Source: BAIKAL-G1 sp943370385
GTDB lineage: Bacteria > Cyanobacteriota > Cyanobacteriia > PCC-6307 > Cyanobiaceae
DNA: 64,000 nt
Direction of reading: 5' to 3'
Assembly (NCBI GenBank): GCA_943370385.1
Contig: CALRQT020000002.1
Span: 62,001 to 126,000, forward strand
Under the pieces are notes generated by a model. The model worked only from the letters and a program-made list of their open reading frames with translations, searched no databases and was not told where the DNA came from. The translations under genes and the position numbers were made by a program. Below, piece by piece: positions 33,423 through 41,528 of the stretch. Numbering within the stretch: position 1 is the first letter of the stretch; each line of letters opens with the position of its first letter.

Positions 33423-34682
33423 ATGATGCGCGGAATGGTCCCCTTCCTGCTGTTGGCAGCTTGGGTGCTGACGGCTAAGGCCATGGCAACCCCAGCCCAG
33501 GTCCTATTGTTGCGCCATGGCGATAAGGATAGTGGGCGTGGTGATTACAATTTAGCGCCGATGGGTTTTGAGCGGTCTATCCAACTAGGTCGCATGATTC
33601 CAGCCTGCTTTGGGGCGCCCACTTTCATCGGCGTTTATGAGTTCGATCCGGTGTCCGCCAAGAATGCACGTAGCTATCAAACAGCTGTCCCGTTGGCTGT
33701 TAGCACAGGATTGAATATTAATAGTATTCGCGGTTCCCGAACCAATTCGCTTGCTGCGGGTCAACAGGTTCTCCATGGCAAGTCGTTTGCTGGCGCTAAG
33801 GCGGTTTTTATTTGGGAGCATCGCAACTTGCCCGACTTCGCCAAGGGGCTGGGCTGGGGAGCGATGGCACCCATCGCACCTGATGACTACGATCAATTAG
33901 TTGTTTTGACCTGGCCAGCAGCATCAGCACCTCCGCAGGTCCAGCTATTCAGCCAAAAGGACTTGTTTGCGCGACCCTGCAGCCAAATCCGCCGATCTGC
34001 CCATGGGGCTAGAGCCATCGAGCCTCCAAGCTCTGGTCTTCAACTTGACCTGCCTACCCTCCAGGCCAGAACCGGGAGACCTCCTGAGCAGGGACAGGCA
34101 AAGGCTATTAGCGATCTCAGCATTCTTCTCTGGTTGCAAAATCACCGCAGCCCCCAACTGATTGCCAATAGCTGGCTGTTGCTCGATCGCAATCTCAGCA
34201 ATTTTGACCTGGCGGTTGGTGTAGATATGGCAAAAACAACACCCGAGTTGCTGCGGGGATTGGCCCCCTTTCTGGCCTTGGTGGATGGGGCGAAAGACAC
34301 CATCAAGGAGATCTACAAGCGCCCCCGTCCCTATAGTGTTGATGCCAGTATCCAGCCTTGTTTGCCTAGGGAATCGGGCTGGTCATTTCCCTCAGGCCAT
34401 TCTACTTTCTACCGCGCGGCTGCCGAATTACTCATCGATTTACTGCCGGAACGGCGCGAACGCTTGCTTGCCGTAGGCCTAAGCGGTGGCAGTAGTCGAA
34501 CCCTTTGTGGTGTGCACTACCCAAGCGATGTGGAGGCCGGTCAACGTCTTGGCGAAGCCGCTGCGCTGCAAATTATCGCCAGTGACCAGTGGCGCCGTTT
34601 TAAGTTGAAGCCGGCTATTCAGCTTGAGCTTCGGAAAATTAATGCTGTGAAACAAGAGCGTTTGCCGTTTGTTATTAATTGA
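33423..34682 (+). CDS. Exported fusion: histidine phosphatase plus class A (PAP2-type) acid phosphatase
   Basis: A 419-residue protein with a signal peptide (about residues 1-22) and two different phosphatase domains. The first (about 24-185) is a histidine phosphatase: the nucleophile motif LLRHGDK with His32, LAPMGFERSIQLGRM, and the second catalytic His133 in VFIWEHRNLP. The second (about 225-400) is a PAP2/class A acid phosphatase with the full signature: Lys295-x6-Arg302-Pro303, FPSGHS with His326, and SR(358-359)-x5-His365-x3-Asp369. Both sites look intact, so the protein should release phosphate from organic esters in the periplasm. The gene is AT-richer than its neighbours and is followed by a phosphate-binding protein gene. 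There is no Shine-Dalgarno site before the ATG. Confidence 0.88.
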   Translation: MMRGMVPFLLLAAWVLTAKAMATPAQVLLLRHGDKDSGRGDYNLAPMGFERSIQLGRMIPACFGAPTFIGVYEFDPVSAKNARSYQTAVPLAVSTGLNINSIRGSRTNSLAAGQQVLHGKSFAGAKAVFIWEHRNLPDFAKGLGWGAMAPIAPDDYDQLVVLTWPAASAPPQVQLFSQKDLFARPCSQIRRSAHGARAIEPPSSGLQLDLPTLQARTGRPPEQGQAKAISDLSILLWLQNHRSPQLIANSWLLLDRNLSNFDLAVGVDMAKTTPELLRGLAPFLALVDGAKDTIKEIYKRPRPYSVDASIQPCLPRESGWSFPSGHSTFYRAAAELLIDLLPERRERLLAVGLSGGSSRTLCGVHYPSDVEAGQRLGEAAALQIIASDQWRRFKLKPAIQLELRKINAVKQERLPFVIN

Positions 34683-34922
34683 ACATCCAAGGATGGTAGG
34701 GTCTTGTTCTCGGCCCGTTGTTGTCCCCTTTGTGGTTGTCAAGAAGGGGGATTGAGGTTTTGCTGCTCCTGATGAGCAACCCTTGTTTTCTAGGAAGTAT
34801 GGCTGGCGGCGTGCCTCTTAATCGGAGTTGTGAATTGTGGGGCCACCATGCTGCCGATCGAGGGTGTCACAGGCCTGAATCCATGGCGGCAGGCGAACCC
34901 CGCAGTGAGGCAAGGGGCTAAG

Positions 34923-34938
34923 TGTGATCGGCATCACA
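34923..34938 (+). promoter_or_regulatory. Perfect CRP-type operator palindrome
   Basis: TGTGATCGGCATCACA matches TGTGA-N6-TCACA exactly, the site used by E. coli CRP and cyanobacterial SyCRP1-type regulators. It lies 139 bp upstream of the PstS-like start and about 60 bp upstream of the predicted -35 element, a typical activator position. Confidence 0.65.
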
Positions 34939-34997
34939 GTTCATCTGTGTTCTGGGTTGCCTTGCTGTGGGGTTGTTACTGCTAATGGCCTTTAGTT

Positions 34998-35025
34998 TTG
35001 CAAGCTTGTTAACATTTTATACGAT
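34998..35025 (+). promoter_or_regulatory. Candidate promoter of the PstS-like gene
   Basis: TTGCAA (34998-35003) and TACGAT (35020-35025) are separated by 16 bp, in an AT-rich stretch, giving a predicted transcription start about 45 bp before the coding region. Confidence 0.45.
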
Positions 35026-35059
35026 AACGCGTCAAGCCTTTTGATTGACTAGGTTTGCT

Positions 35060-35077
35060 GGGGAATAGCTGCTCCCC
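35060..35077 (+). promoter_or_regulatory. Hairpin abutting the PstS-like start codon
   Basis: GGGGA (35060-35064) pairs with TCCCC (35073-35077) directly before the ATG at 35078, and no Shine-Dalgarno site is visible. The stem could limit ribosome access. Confidence 0.35.
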
Positions 35078-36130
35078 ATGGGTCTCCGTAACGTCTTGCT
35101 GCTTTCGCTCGGTTTGGCGATTGCTCCTGTCCCGTTGCTGCTTGCTACTCCCTTTGTTGGGCCGACCCAGGCTGCAGGGGTTTCAGGCCCACAGGCATTC
35201 AAAATCGGCGGATCCAGCACCGTCTTTCCGATGATGGCCTTGGCCGTTAAGAAATTCCAGGCCCGCTGGCCCACTTCCAAGGTGGAACTAGTTGAAAGCG
35301 GCACCTCGGCTGGGTTCCGGCAATTCTGCGCCGGCAAGATTGCCATTGCAAACGCATCACGTCCCATCAATAGCAAGGAATTGAAGGCTTGTTCCTTGAA
35401 TGGGATCTCATTCATTGAGCTGCCAATTGCCTTCGACGCCATTACGGTCGTGGTCCATCCCAAGAACACTTGGGCTAAGCAGATCTCTATCAAGGAGTTG
35501 GCTCGCATCTGGGCCAGCGATGCCCAAGGTAAGGTTGATCGCTGGAAGGAGGTCAATAACGATTGGCCCGACCGCGCCCTCAGCCTTTGCGGGCCAGGGA
35601 GTGATTCTGGAACATACGATTATTTTAATAAGTCCGTAAATGGTGACGACAACAATTCAAGGAGTGACTATACGGCCAGCGAGGATGATGCGGTTCTGGT
35701 GCGTTGTGTCGCCGGCAATGTCAACGCCCTTGGCTACTTTGGCTTTGGTTACTACAACGCCAATCGGGACCGCCTGCGGGCCCTGGCCATTGCCGGTGCC
35801 AGTGGGCCGGTTGCGCCCACCCTTGCCAATGTTCAAGAGGGCAACTATGTGCCCCTTTCCAGGCCGCTCTTTTTGTACATCAACGACAAGCAGCTGAGTG
35901 CGAATAAGGCGCTTCGTAATTTTGTCACAATGACAGTGGCCAACGGCATGGGGCTAGCCCAGGGCGCAGGCTCCATTCCCCTGCCTGCTAGTACCTATCG
36001 ACTGGTGGAGTCCAAGCTATACAGACATGTGACGGGGAGCTCCTTTGGCGGCGATCTTCCGGTCGGATTGAGCATCGGCGAGGCCCTGCGCCGCAGCTTT
36101 GATCAGCTCAAGCTTCCCCAATTCCGCTAA
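35078..36130 (+). CDS. Phosphate-binding periplasmic protein, PstS/SphX family
   Basis: Solute-binding protein for inorganic phosphate. A signal peptide (about residues 1-32, with LLLSLGLAIAPVPLLLA) precedes a PBP-like fold. Phosphate-contact segments are GGSSTVFPM (44-52), ESGTSAGFRQFCAG (73-86), ANASRPI and GPGSDSGTYDYF (172-183), which carry the conserved Ser/Thr/Arg ligands. At 350 residues it is closest to the SphX type of cyanobacterial PstS. No pstC, pstA or pstB lies in the window, so it must work with a distant transporter or act as a scavenging receptor. It follows the double phosphatase gene in an AT-richer block. Confidence 0.93.
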   Translation: MGLRNVLLLSLGLAIAPVPLLLATPFVGPTQAAGVSGPQAFKIGGSSTVFPMMALAVKKFQARWPTSKVELVESGTSAGFRQFCAGKIAIANASRPINSKELKACSLNGISFIELPIAFDAITVVVHPKNTWAKQISIKELARIWASDAQGKVDRWKEVNNDWPDRALSLCGPGSDSGTYDYFNKSVNGDDNNSRSDYTASEDDAVLVRCVAGNVNALGYFGFGYYNANRDRLRALAIAGASGPVAPTLANVQEGNYVPLSRPLFLYINDKQLSANKALRNFVTMTVANGMGLAQGAGSIPLPASTYRLVESKLYRHVTGSSFGGDLPVGLSIGEALRRSFDQLKLPQFR

Positions 36131-36230
36131 ATTATTGGTTGCTGGATTGTTCTCTTTACTGCCACCGCTGGAGCGAGCAAGGGGGCTGGAGACCTAGGAC
36201 CCGGCTTTGGTTGTGGTTACAAGCTCGTTA

Positions 36231-36256
36231 GGGGGCATGGCCGTGCTGGTGCCCCC
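36231..36256 (+). terminator. Hairpin downstream of the PstS-like gene
   Basis: GGGGGCA (36231-36237) pairs perfectly with TGCCCCC (36250-36256), 12-nt loop, 100 bp after the stop codon. There is no strong T-run, so termination is likely but not certain. Confidence 0.5.
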
Positions 36257-36288
36257 ATGATTCTTGCCAGTTGACTGATCGTGGATTG

Positions 36289-38184
36289 ATGGTCCCGAAC
36301 CCACCAGAGGACCAGGGGCTTGTCCCCTTGGGCCCCATCGGCGTATCCCTGTTCGACGACTGGGTGACGGCCGCCGATGGCGTTGCCCTGGCTTGTCGCA
36401 TTTGGTTGCCCCCCGGGCCCGGTCCCTGGCCGGCCCTGCTGATGCGCCAGCCCTACGGCCGGGCGATCGCCTCCACGGTCACCTATGCCCATCCCCACTG
36501 GTATGCGAGCCATGGTTATGCCGTGGTGGTGCAGGACTGCCGCGGTTGGGGCGACTCTGCGGGCGAAGCGGCCGGGTTTGGCCCGGAGGCCGCCGATGGC
36601 ACGGCGACCCTGGCCTGGCTGCGGGGTCAGAGCTGGTGCAATGGCCAGGTGGGCAGCTACGGGTTTTCTTACCAAGGCCTCACCCAGCTGTTGCTGGAGG
36701 ACCCCGGACCCCGCTTCGATGCCCTGGCGCCAGCCATGGCTGGCCTGGATGAACGGCTGCACTGGGCCACGGAGGGCGGCGCCCATTGGTGGGCCCTGCA
36801 GCTGGCTTGGGCCCTGCAACTGGCGGCCCTGGGCTGCCGCCGCCGCCAGGATCACCGGGCCTGGCAGGAGATCCGCGCCAGCCTCGACACCGGCCGTTTC
36901 CTGGGCGAGGGGCCGGCCCTGCTCGAGCGCCACGACCCAGGTTCCATGGGCCTGGCCTGGCTGCGGCGCGACCCCGCCAGCGGCACCGGCTGGACCTGCC
37001 ATCAGCCGCCCCCCGCGCTGTTGCGCCAGCCCCTGCTGCTGATCGGCGGCTGGCACGACCCCTACCTCAATGGCGTGCTCGACCTCTGGTGCCAGGCCGA
37101 AGCGGCCGGGGGCCAGCCCCTGCTGCGGATCGGACCCTGGACCCACCTCCACTGGGGCGGTGGCCTCGATCGCTTACAGCTGTCCTTCTTTGATCGTCAC
37201 CTCAAGCCTGCGGCCAGGGATTCGGCCCCAGCCCAAGCCCCCGGTTCGAGTGCAGCCCCGGCCAGGCTCCCAGGGCCAGCCCAGGACCGGCCCCCTGGGC
37301 CTAGCGGCCGCGGCGCCAGCCCCTGGGCCCAGGTCAAAAGCCAATGGATCCGGATGCGGGTCCGCTTGATCGAGGCGGCGGCCCTGGTCCAGGCCCAAGG
37401 GGTGCGATCCGCTGGCCATCGGGCCCTGGCCCGCCTCCAGGGCCCGGGGGAACCGTCGGTGGGCCAGCCCGGCCGCCAACCCACCGTGCTGATGACCGAC
37501 CTGGCGACGGGGCTCTGGCTGGCCCGTTCGCCCCGCTCCGGGAGCGGCCAGGTCTGGCGGCTGCACAGCCAGGGCCTGGCCGCCATCGATGCCCAGGAGG
37601 GCCGCCTGGTGCCCGTGGCTGAATCCGGGCCAGGGGCCGGAGACGTTACCCCGCCGGCGCCGGTGCTACTGGTCCACGACCCCTGGCGTCCCCTGCCGGG
37701 CCGGGGCGGGCACCTGGGCCTCGATGCGGGTCTGGTGGAGCGGAGCGATCTCGACCAACGCAGCGACGTGGCCTGCTTCAGCAGCGCGCCGATTGACGCC
37801 CCCTTGGAGCTGTTGGGGCGCCCCGTACTGGAGCTCGATGCCCGGGCCGACCAGCCGGGTTTTGACCTCTGCGCGGCCCTCTCTGTGCTGAAGGCCGATG
37901 GCCGGGTGCTCCAGCTCAGCACCGGTGTGGGCCGCTGGTTGGGGGACCCCTGCCGGGACCTGGGACGCCGCCGCCTCAGCCTCCAGCCCCTGCTGGTGAC
38001 CCTGCAGCCGGGGGAATGCCTGCGCCTGTCGATCGGGTCTGCTGCCTGGCCCCAGATCGCCGTGAATCCGGGTACGGGTGCCATCCCCTGGGGGCCGGCG
38101 GGGCCGGACCACCGGGTGATCACCCTGGCGCTTCACCTCGATCAGGCCCAATTGCGGTTGGAGCCCATGGTTGGCCCCGATTAA
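36289..38184 (+). CDS. CocE/NonD-family alpha/beta hydrolase
   Basis: Serine hydrolase of the X-Pro dipeptidyl-peptidase/cocaine esterase type; natural substrates of this group are mostly unknown esters or amides. The N-terminal alpha/beta domain has DGVALACRIWLPPG, VVVQDCRGWGDSAGE and the nucleophile Ser in GSYGFSYQG; GGWHDPYLNG carries the likely catalytic Asp and IGPWTHLHWGG the His. The C-terminal jelly-roll domain is seen in LELDARADQPGFDLCAAL and the final segment. A Pro/Ala/Gly-rich insert lies at about residues 305-350. The ATG at 36289 gives 631 residues; a TTG at 36271 is the alternative. GC content returns to the local norm here. Confidence 0.9.
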   Translation: MVPNPPEDQGLVPLGPIGVSLFDDWVTAADGVALACRIWLPPGPGPWPALLMRQPYGRAIASTVTYAHPHWYASHGYAVVVQDCRGWGDSAGEAAGFGPEAADGTATLAWLRGQSWCNGQVGSYGFSYQGLTQLLLEDPGPRFDALAPAMAGLDERLHWATEGGAHWWALQLAWALQLAALGCRRRQDHRAWQEIRASLDTGRFLGEGPALLERHDPGSMGLAWLRRDPASGTGWTCHQPPPALLRQPLLLIGGWHDPYLNGVLDLWCQAEAAGGQPLLRIGPWTHLHWGGGLDRLQLSFFDRHLKPAARDSAPAQAPGSSAAPARLPGPAQDRPPGPSGRGASPWAQVKSQWIRMRVRLIEAAALVQAQGVRSAGHRALARLQGPGEPSVGQPGRQPTVLMTDLATGLWLARSPRSGSGQVWRLHSQGLAAIDAQEGRLVPVAESGPGAGDVTPPAPVLLVHDPWRPLPGRGGHLGLDAGLVERSDLDQRSDVACFSSAPIDAPLELLGRPVLELDARADQPGFDLCAALSVLKADGRVLQLSTGVGRWLGDPCRDLGRRRLSLQPLLVTLQPGECLRLSIGSAAWPQIAVNPGTGAIPWGPAGPDHRVITLALHLDQAQLRLEPMVGPD

Positions 38185-38362
38185 TGGGGGGATCGGTCCA
38201 ATCCATCGGCAAGACCCGTCGTTCCAGGCTGTTGGTGCCGGTAGCGGTTCCTGAAATGGGCTGGGTGCGTTGCCGCTATCGAACCCCATCTGGTTTGAGG
38301 GCTGCTCCTGAGGGGGGTTGGGCCAGACTGGCTGGACAATTCCCCTCGTTACAGGTTTGTCC

Positions 38363-39130
38363 GTGCCCGTGAAGCTGCACTCCGCCCTGCTGGGTCTGGC
38401 CATGGCCACTGCCCTCGGTGGCTCCATCCCCCCCGGGCTCCAGGCCGCCGACCTGACTGGTGCCCTGGCCCAGGGCCTGGCCCAGGCCACCCCCCCCTCC
38501 GGGGCCGAGATCACCAAGGCGGCCACTCGGGTGCTGGACGCCCTGCGCAACGGCGATGCCAATGCCCGCTACGCCCTGTTTGCCGATGCCCTGAAGCGCA
38601 CCAGCAGTCCGTCGATGGTGGCCAACACCATGAAGACCCAGCCCAAGGTGCTCAGCTACCGGATTTTGCGGGTGCTGCCCGGCCTCAGCAATTCCTTGGT
38701 GGAGGCCACGCTCAACACCACGGCCGGCTCCCGAGACGTCGTTTTGGTGCTCAATAACGCCGGCCAGCTGGCCGGCTTCCAGACCGACAACGCTGACCAG
38801 CTCTCGACCGATGTGGTCAACCGCTTTGTCTTGGCCCTGATCAATGGCCAGTTCGTCACGGCCCGTAGCTTCCTCAGCTTGGCGATGCAGAACGAACTCA
38901 CCCCTTCGGCCTTGCAGGCCAAATGGCAGCGGCTGCAGCGGGTTACCGGCGATGCCATCAAGGTGCGCCACCTGTTGCTGGCCGACAGCGCTCCCGATCA
39001 GAGGCTGGTGATCGTGAGCATGGATTTCCAGCGCCTGACCGACAGCCTGTTCGTGGTCCTCAACGACAAAAACGAGATCACCGGTGTGGATTTCCCGAAC
39101 GAACCGGTCAAACCTGCGGCGGCCCGCTGA
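38363..39130 (+). CDS. Exported protein with two DUF3887-like domains
   Basis: About 255 residues with a signal peptide (KLHSALLGLAMATALGGS, cleaved near LQAADL). Two similar domains appear in tandem. The first runs from ITKAATRVLDALRNGDANAR to DVVLVLNNAGQLAGFQ; the second from VNRFVLALINGQFVTARSFL to SLFVVLNDKNEITGVDF. This pattern resembles DUF3887, an alpha+beta domain in secreted proteins, though the assignment is by eye. The function is unknown. The start is uncertain among TTG 38357, GTG 38363 and GTG 38369. It sits between the CocE hydrolase and glgB. Confidence 0.72.
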   Translation: MPVKLHSALLGLAMATALGGSIPPGLQAADLTGALAQGLAQATPPSGAEITKAATRVLDALRNGDANARYALFADALKRTSSPSMVANTMKTQPKVLSYRILRVLPGLSNSLVEATLNTTAGSRDVVLVLNNAGQLAGFQTDNADQLSTDVVNRFVLALINGQFVTARSFLSLAMQNELTPSALQAKWQRLQRVTGDAIKVRHLLLADSAPDQRLVIVSMDFQRLTDSLFVVLNDKNEITGVDFPNEPVKPAAAR

Positions 39131-39186
39131 ATTCGGCCAAGGGGCCTGACTGGGGCGCCTAAGCTCCCAGCCACGTTGCTGCCCTC

Positions 39187-41502
39187 ATGCCTGTGCTGGT
39201 CCGTCTCGATTGGATGGTGGACGACGCCCTCAGGTTGGCGGAATGCCGCCACGACCACCCCCTGGCCATCCTGGGTCCCCAGCCCCTCGAGGGCGGCGGC
39301 TGGGTTGTGCGGATTTGGATGCCGGAGGCGGAGCAGGTGGACCTGCTGATCGCTGGCCAGACCCTGGCCATGGCCACGCCAAACCACCCCTGGGTGTTCG
39401 AGGCGGCCCTGGAGAGCGATCCAGGTAGCGCCTACCAGGTGCGCGTCCGGCGCGGCGGCATTGAGCACGTGCAGCACGATCCCTGGTCCTTCCGCCATGA
39501 GTGGATGGGCGAGCTGGACCGGCTGCTGTTTGCCGAGGGCAACCACCACCACATTTGGCGGCGCATGGGCGCCCACGCCACCGAACACAACGGCATCGCC
39601 GGGGTGCAGTTCTGCCTCTGGGCCCCCAATGCCCGCAGCGTTTCGGTGCTGGGCGACTTCAACAGCTGGGATGGGCGCCACCATCCGATGCAGTCCCGGG
39701 TGGGGGGCAACTGGGAGCTGTTTATCCCCGGCCTCAAACCCGGCCAGATCTACAAATACGAGGTGCGCAGCCCCGAAGGGCATTGCTACCAGAAGGCCGA
39801 TCCCTACGGCTTCCGCCATGAGATCAGGCCCCAAACCGGTTCGGTGGTGGCCGAACTCGACACCTTCCGCTGGAGCGACGCCAGCTGGATGGCCGAGCGG
39901 GATAGCGCCAATCCCCTCGACCAGCCGATCTCGGTGTACGAGATGCACCTGGGCAGCTGGATGCATGCCAGCGCCGACCAGCCCTATATCGAGGCCGATG
40001 GCAGCGCCCGGGCGCCCGTGGCCGCCGCCGACCTTAAGCCCGGCGCCCGCCTGCTCACCTATCCGGAACTGGCCGATCGGCTGATCCCCTATGTGAAGGC
40101 CCGGGGCTTCACCCACATCGAGCTGATGCCGATCTCGGAGCATCCCTTCGATGGCTCCTGGGGCTACCAGGTGACGGGTTGGTATGCCCCCACCAGCCGC
40201 TTCGGCACCCCCGATGAATTCCGGGCTTTTGTGGATCGCTGCCACGCCGAGGGCATCGGCGTGATCCTCGATTGGGTGCCGGGCCATTTCCCCAAGGACA
40301 GCCACGGCCTGGCCTTCTTCGATGGGGCCCATGTGTATGAGCATGCCGATCCCCGCATCGGCGAGCACAAGGAATGGGGCACCCTGATTTTCAACTACAG
40401 CCGCAATGAAGTTCGCAACTTCCTAGTGGCCAATTTGGTCTATTGGTTCGAGCAATTCCACATCGATGGCATCCGCGTCGACGCGGTGGCCTCGATGCTG
40501 TATCGCGATTACCTGCGCCCCGACGGCGAGTGGCTGGCCAATGACCAGGGCGGCCGCGAGAACACCGAGGCGGTGCAGTTCCTCCAGCAGGCCAACCATG
40601 TGCTGTTTGAGCATTTCCCCGGGGCCCTCTCCATCGCTGAGGAATCCACCACCTGGCCGATGGTGACCCAACCCACCAGCATGGGCGGCCTGGGCTTCAA
40701 CCTCAAATGGAACATGGGGTGGATGCACGACATGCTCGATTACTTTGAGCTGGATCACTGGTTCCGCCAATTCCACCAGAACAACCTCACCTTCTCGATC
40801 TGGTACAACTACACCGAGAACTTCATGCTGGCCCTCAGCCACGATGAAGTGGTGCATGGCAAGAGCCATTTGCTGCACAAGATGCCCGGCGACGATTGGC
40901 AGAAGTTCGCCAATGTGCGCGCCCTGCTCACCTACATGTGGACCCATCCGGGCAAGAAAACCATCTTCATGGGGATGGAGTTTGGCCAGCGCTCAGAATG
41001 GAATGTGTGGGGCGATCTGCAGTGGGAACTGCTGGAACACGAACCCCATCGGGGCCTGCAGCGCCTCGTTGACGACCTCAACGTCTTCTACAAGTCGGAG
41101 CGGGCCCTCTGGGGCGATGATTTTGACCAATTTGGTTTCCAGTGGATCGATTGCAACGACAACCGCCACTCGGTGATCAGCTTCATGCGGCGCGAGGCTA
41201 CGACCGGGCGCTGGGTGGTGGTGGTCTGCAACTTCACTCCCCAGAGCCATGCCCACTACCGGGTGGGGGTGCCGATGGAGGGCTACTACGCAGAAGCGTT
41301 TAACACCGATGCCGAGCGCTATGGCGGCAGCAACCTGGGCAACCTGGGCGGCAAGTTCACCGATGCCGTTGGCATCCATGGCTACGACCAGTCCCTCAAC
41401 CTCTGCCTGCCGCCCCTGAGCGTGCTGGTGCTGCGGCGCGATGAGAAACGGAGTCAGGAGCTCTGTGACACCGATGCCGAAAGCGGCGCTGCCATCGGGT
41501 AA
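39187..41502 (+). CDS. glgB: 1,4-alpha-glucan branching enzyme
   Basis: Introduces alpha-1,6 branches into glycogen. Two N-terminal beta domains (CBM48-like, with WAPNARSVSVLGDFNSWDG) precede the GH13 barrel. The catalytic nucleophile is Asp432 (GIRVDAVASM), the acid/base is Glu485 (SIAEEST) and LSHDEVVHGKSH carries the transition-state Asp. The 771 residues match the long cyanobacterial form. It lies just ahead of hemE on the same strand, with 26 bp between them. Confidence 0.98.
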   Translation: MPVLVRLDWMVDDALRLAECRHDHPLAILGPQPLEGGGWVVRIWMPEAEQVDLLIAGQTLAMATPNHPWVFEAALESDPGSAYQVRVRRGGIEHVQHDPWSFRHEWMGELDRLLFAEGNHHHIWRRMGAHATEHNGIAGVQFCLWAPNARSVSVLGDFNSWDGRHHPMQSRVGGNWELFIPGLKPGQIYKYEVRSPEGHCYQKADPYGFRHEIRPQTGSVVAELDTFRWSDASWMAERDSANPLDQPISVYEMHLGSWMHASADQPYIEADGSARAPVAAADLKPGARLLTYPELADRLIPYVKARGFTHIELMPISEHPFDGSWGYQVTGWYAPTSRFGTPDEFRAFVDRCHAEGIGVILDWVPGHFPKDSHGLAFFDGAHVYEHADPRIGEHKEWGTLIFNYSRNEVRNFLVANLVYWFEQFHIDGIRVDAVASMLYRDYLRPDGEWLANDQGGRENTEAVQFLQQANHVLFEHFPGALSIAEESTTWPMVTQPTSMGGLGFNLKWNMGWMHDMLDYFELDHWFRQFHQNNLTFSIWYNYTENFMLALSHDEVVHGKSHLLHKMPGDDWQKFANVRALLTYMWTHPGKKTIFMGMEFGQRSEWNVWGDLQWELLEHEPHRGLQRLVDDLNVFYKSERALWGDDFDQFGFQWIDCNDNRHSVISFMRREATTGRWVVVVCNFTPQSHAHYRVGVPMEGYYAEAFNTDAERYGGSNLGNLGGKFTDAVGIHGYDQSLNLCLPPLSVLVLRRDEKRSQELCDTDAESGAAIG

Positions 41503-41528
41503 GTTCGCCGCTGGCCCCGCTTTTCGCC

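Larger units (their letters stand above)
34683..35077 (+). other. 395-bp AT-rich intergenic region between the phosphatase and PstS-like genes
   Basis: No convincing gene is seen here. A short plus-strand frame near 34718-34921 has no recognisable features. The region holds a perfect CRP-type palindrome (34923-34938), a plausible sigma-70 promoter (34998-35025) and a start-codon hairpin (35060-35077). Its length and content suggest that the PstS-like gene has its own regulated promoter. Confidence 0.6.

Noticed and set aside
34718..34921. Short plus-strand frame in the phosphatase-PstS spacer
   Set aside because: 67 residues with no signal, domain or ribosome-binding site; the region is better explained as regulatory.
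34990..35030. A Pho box upstream of the PstS-like gene
   Set aside because: TTAAC and ATAAC are present but spaced 15 bp apart instead of the expected 11, and no third repeat exists.
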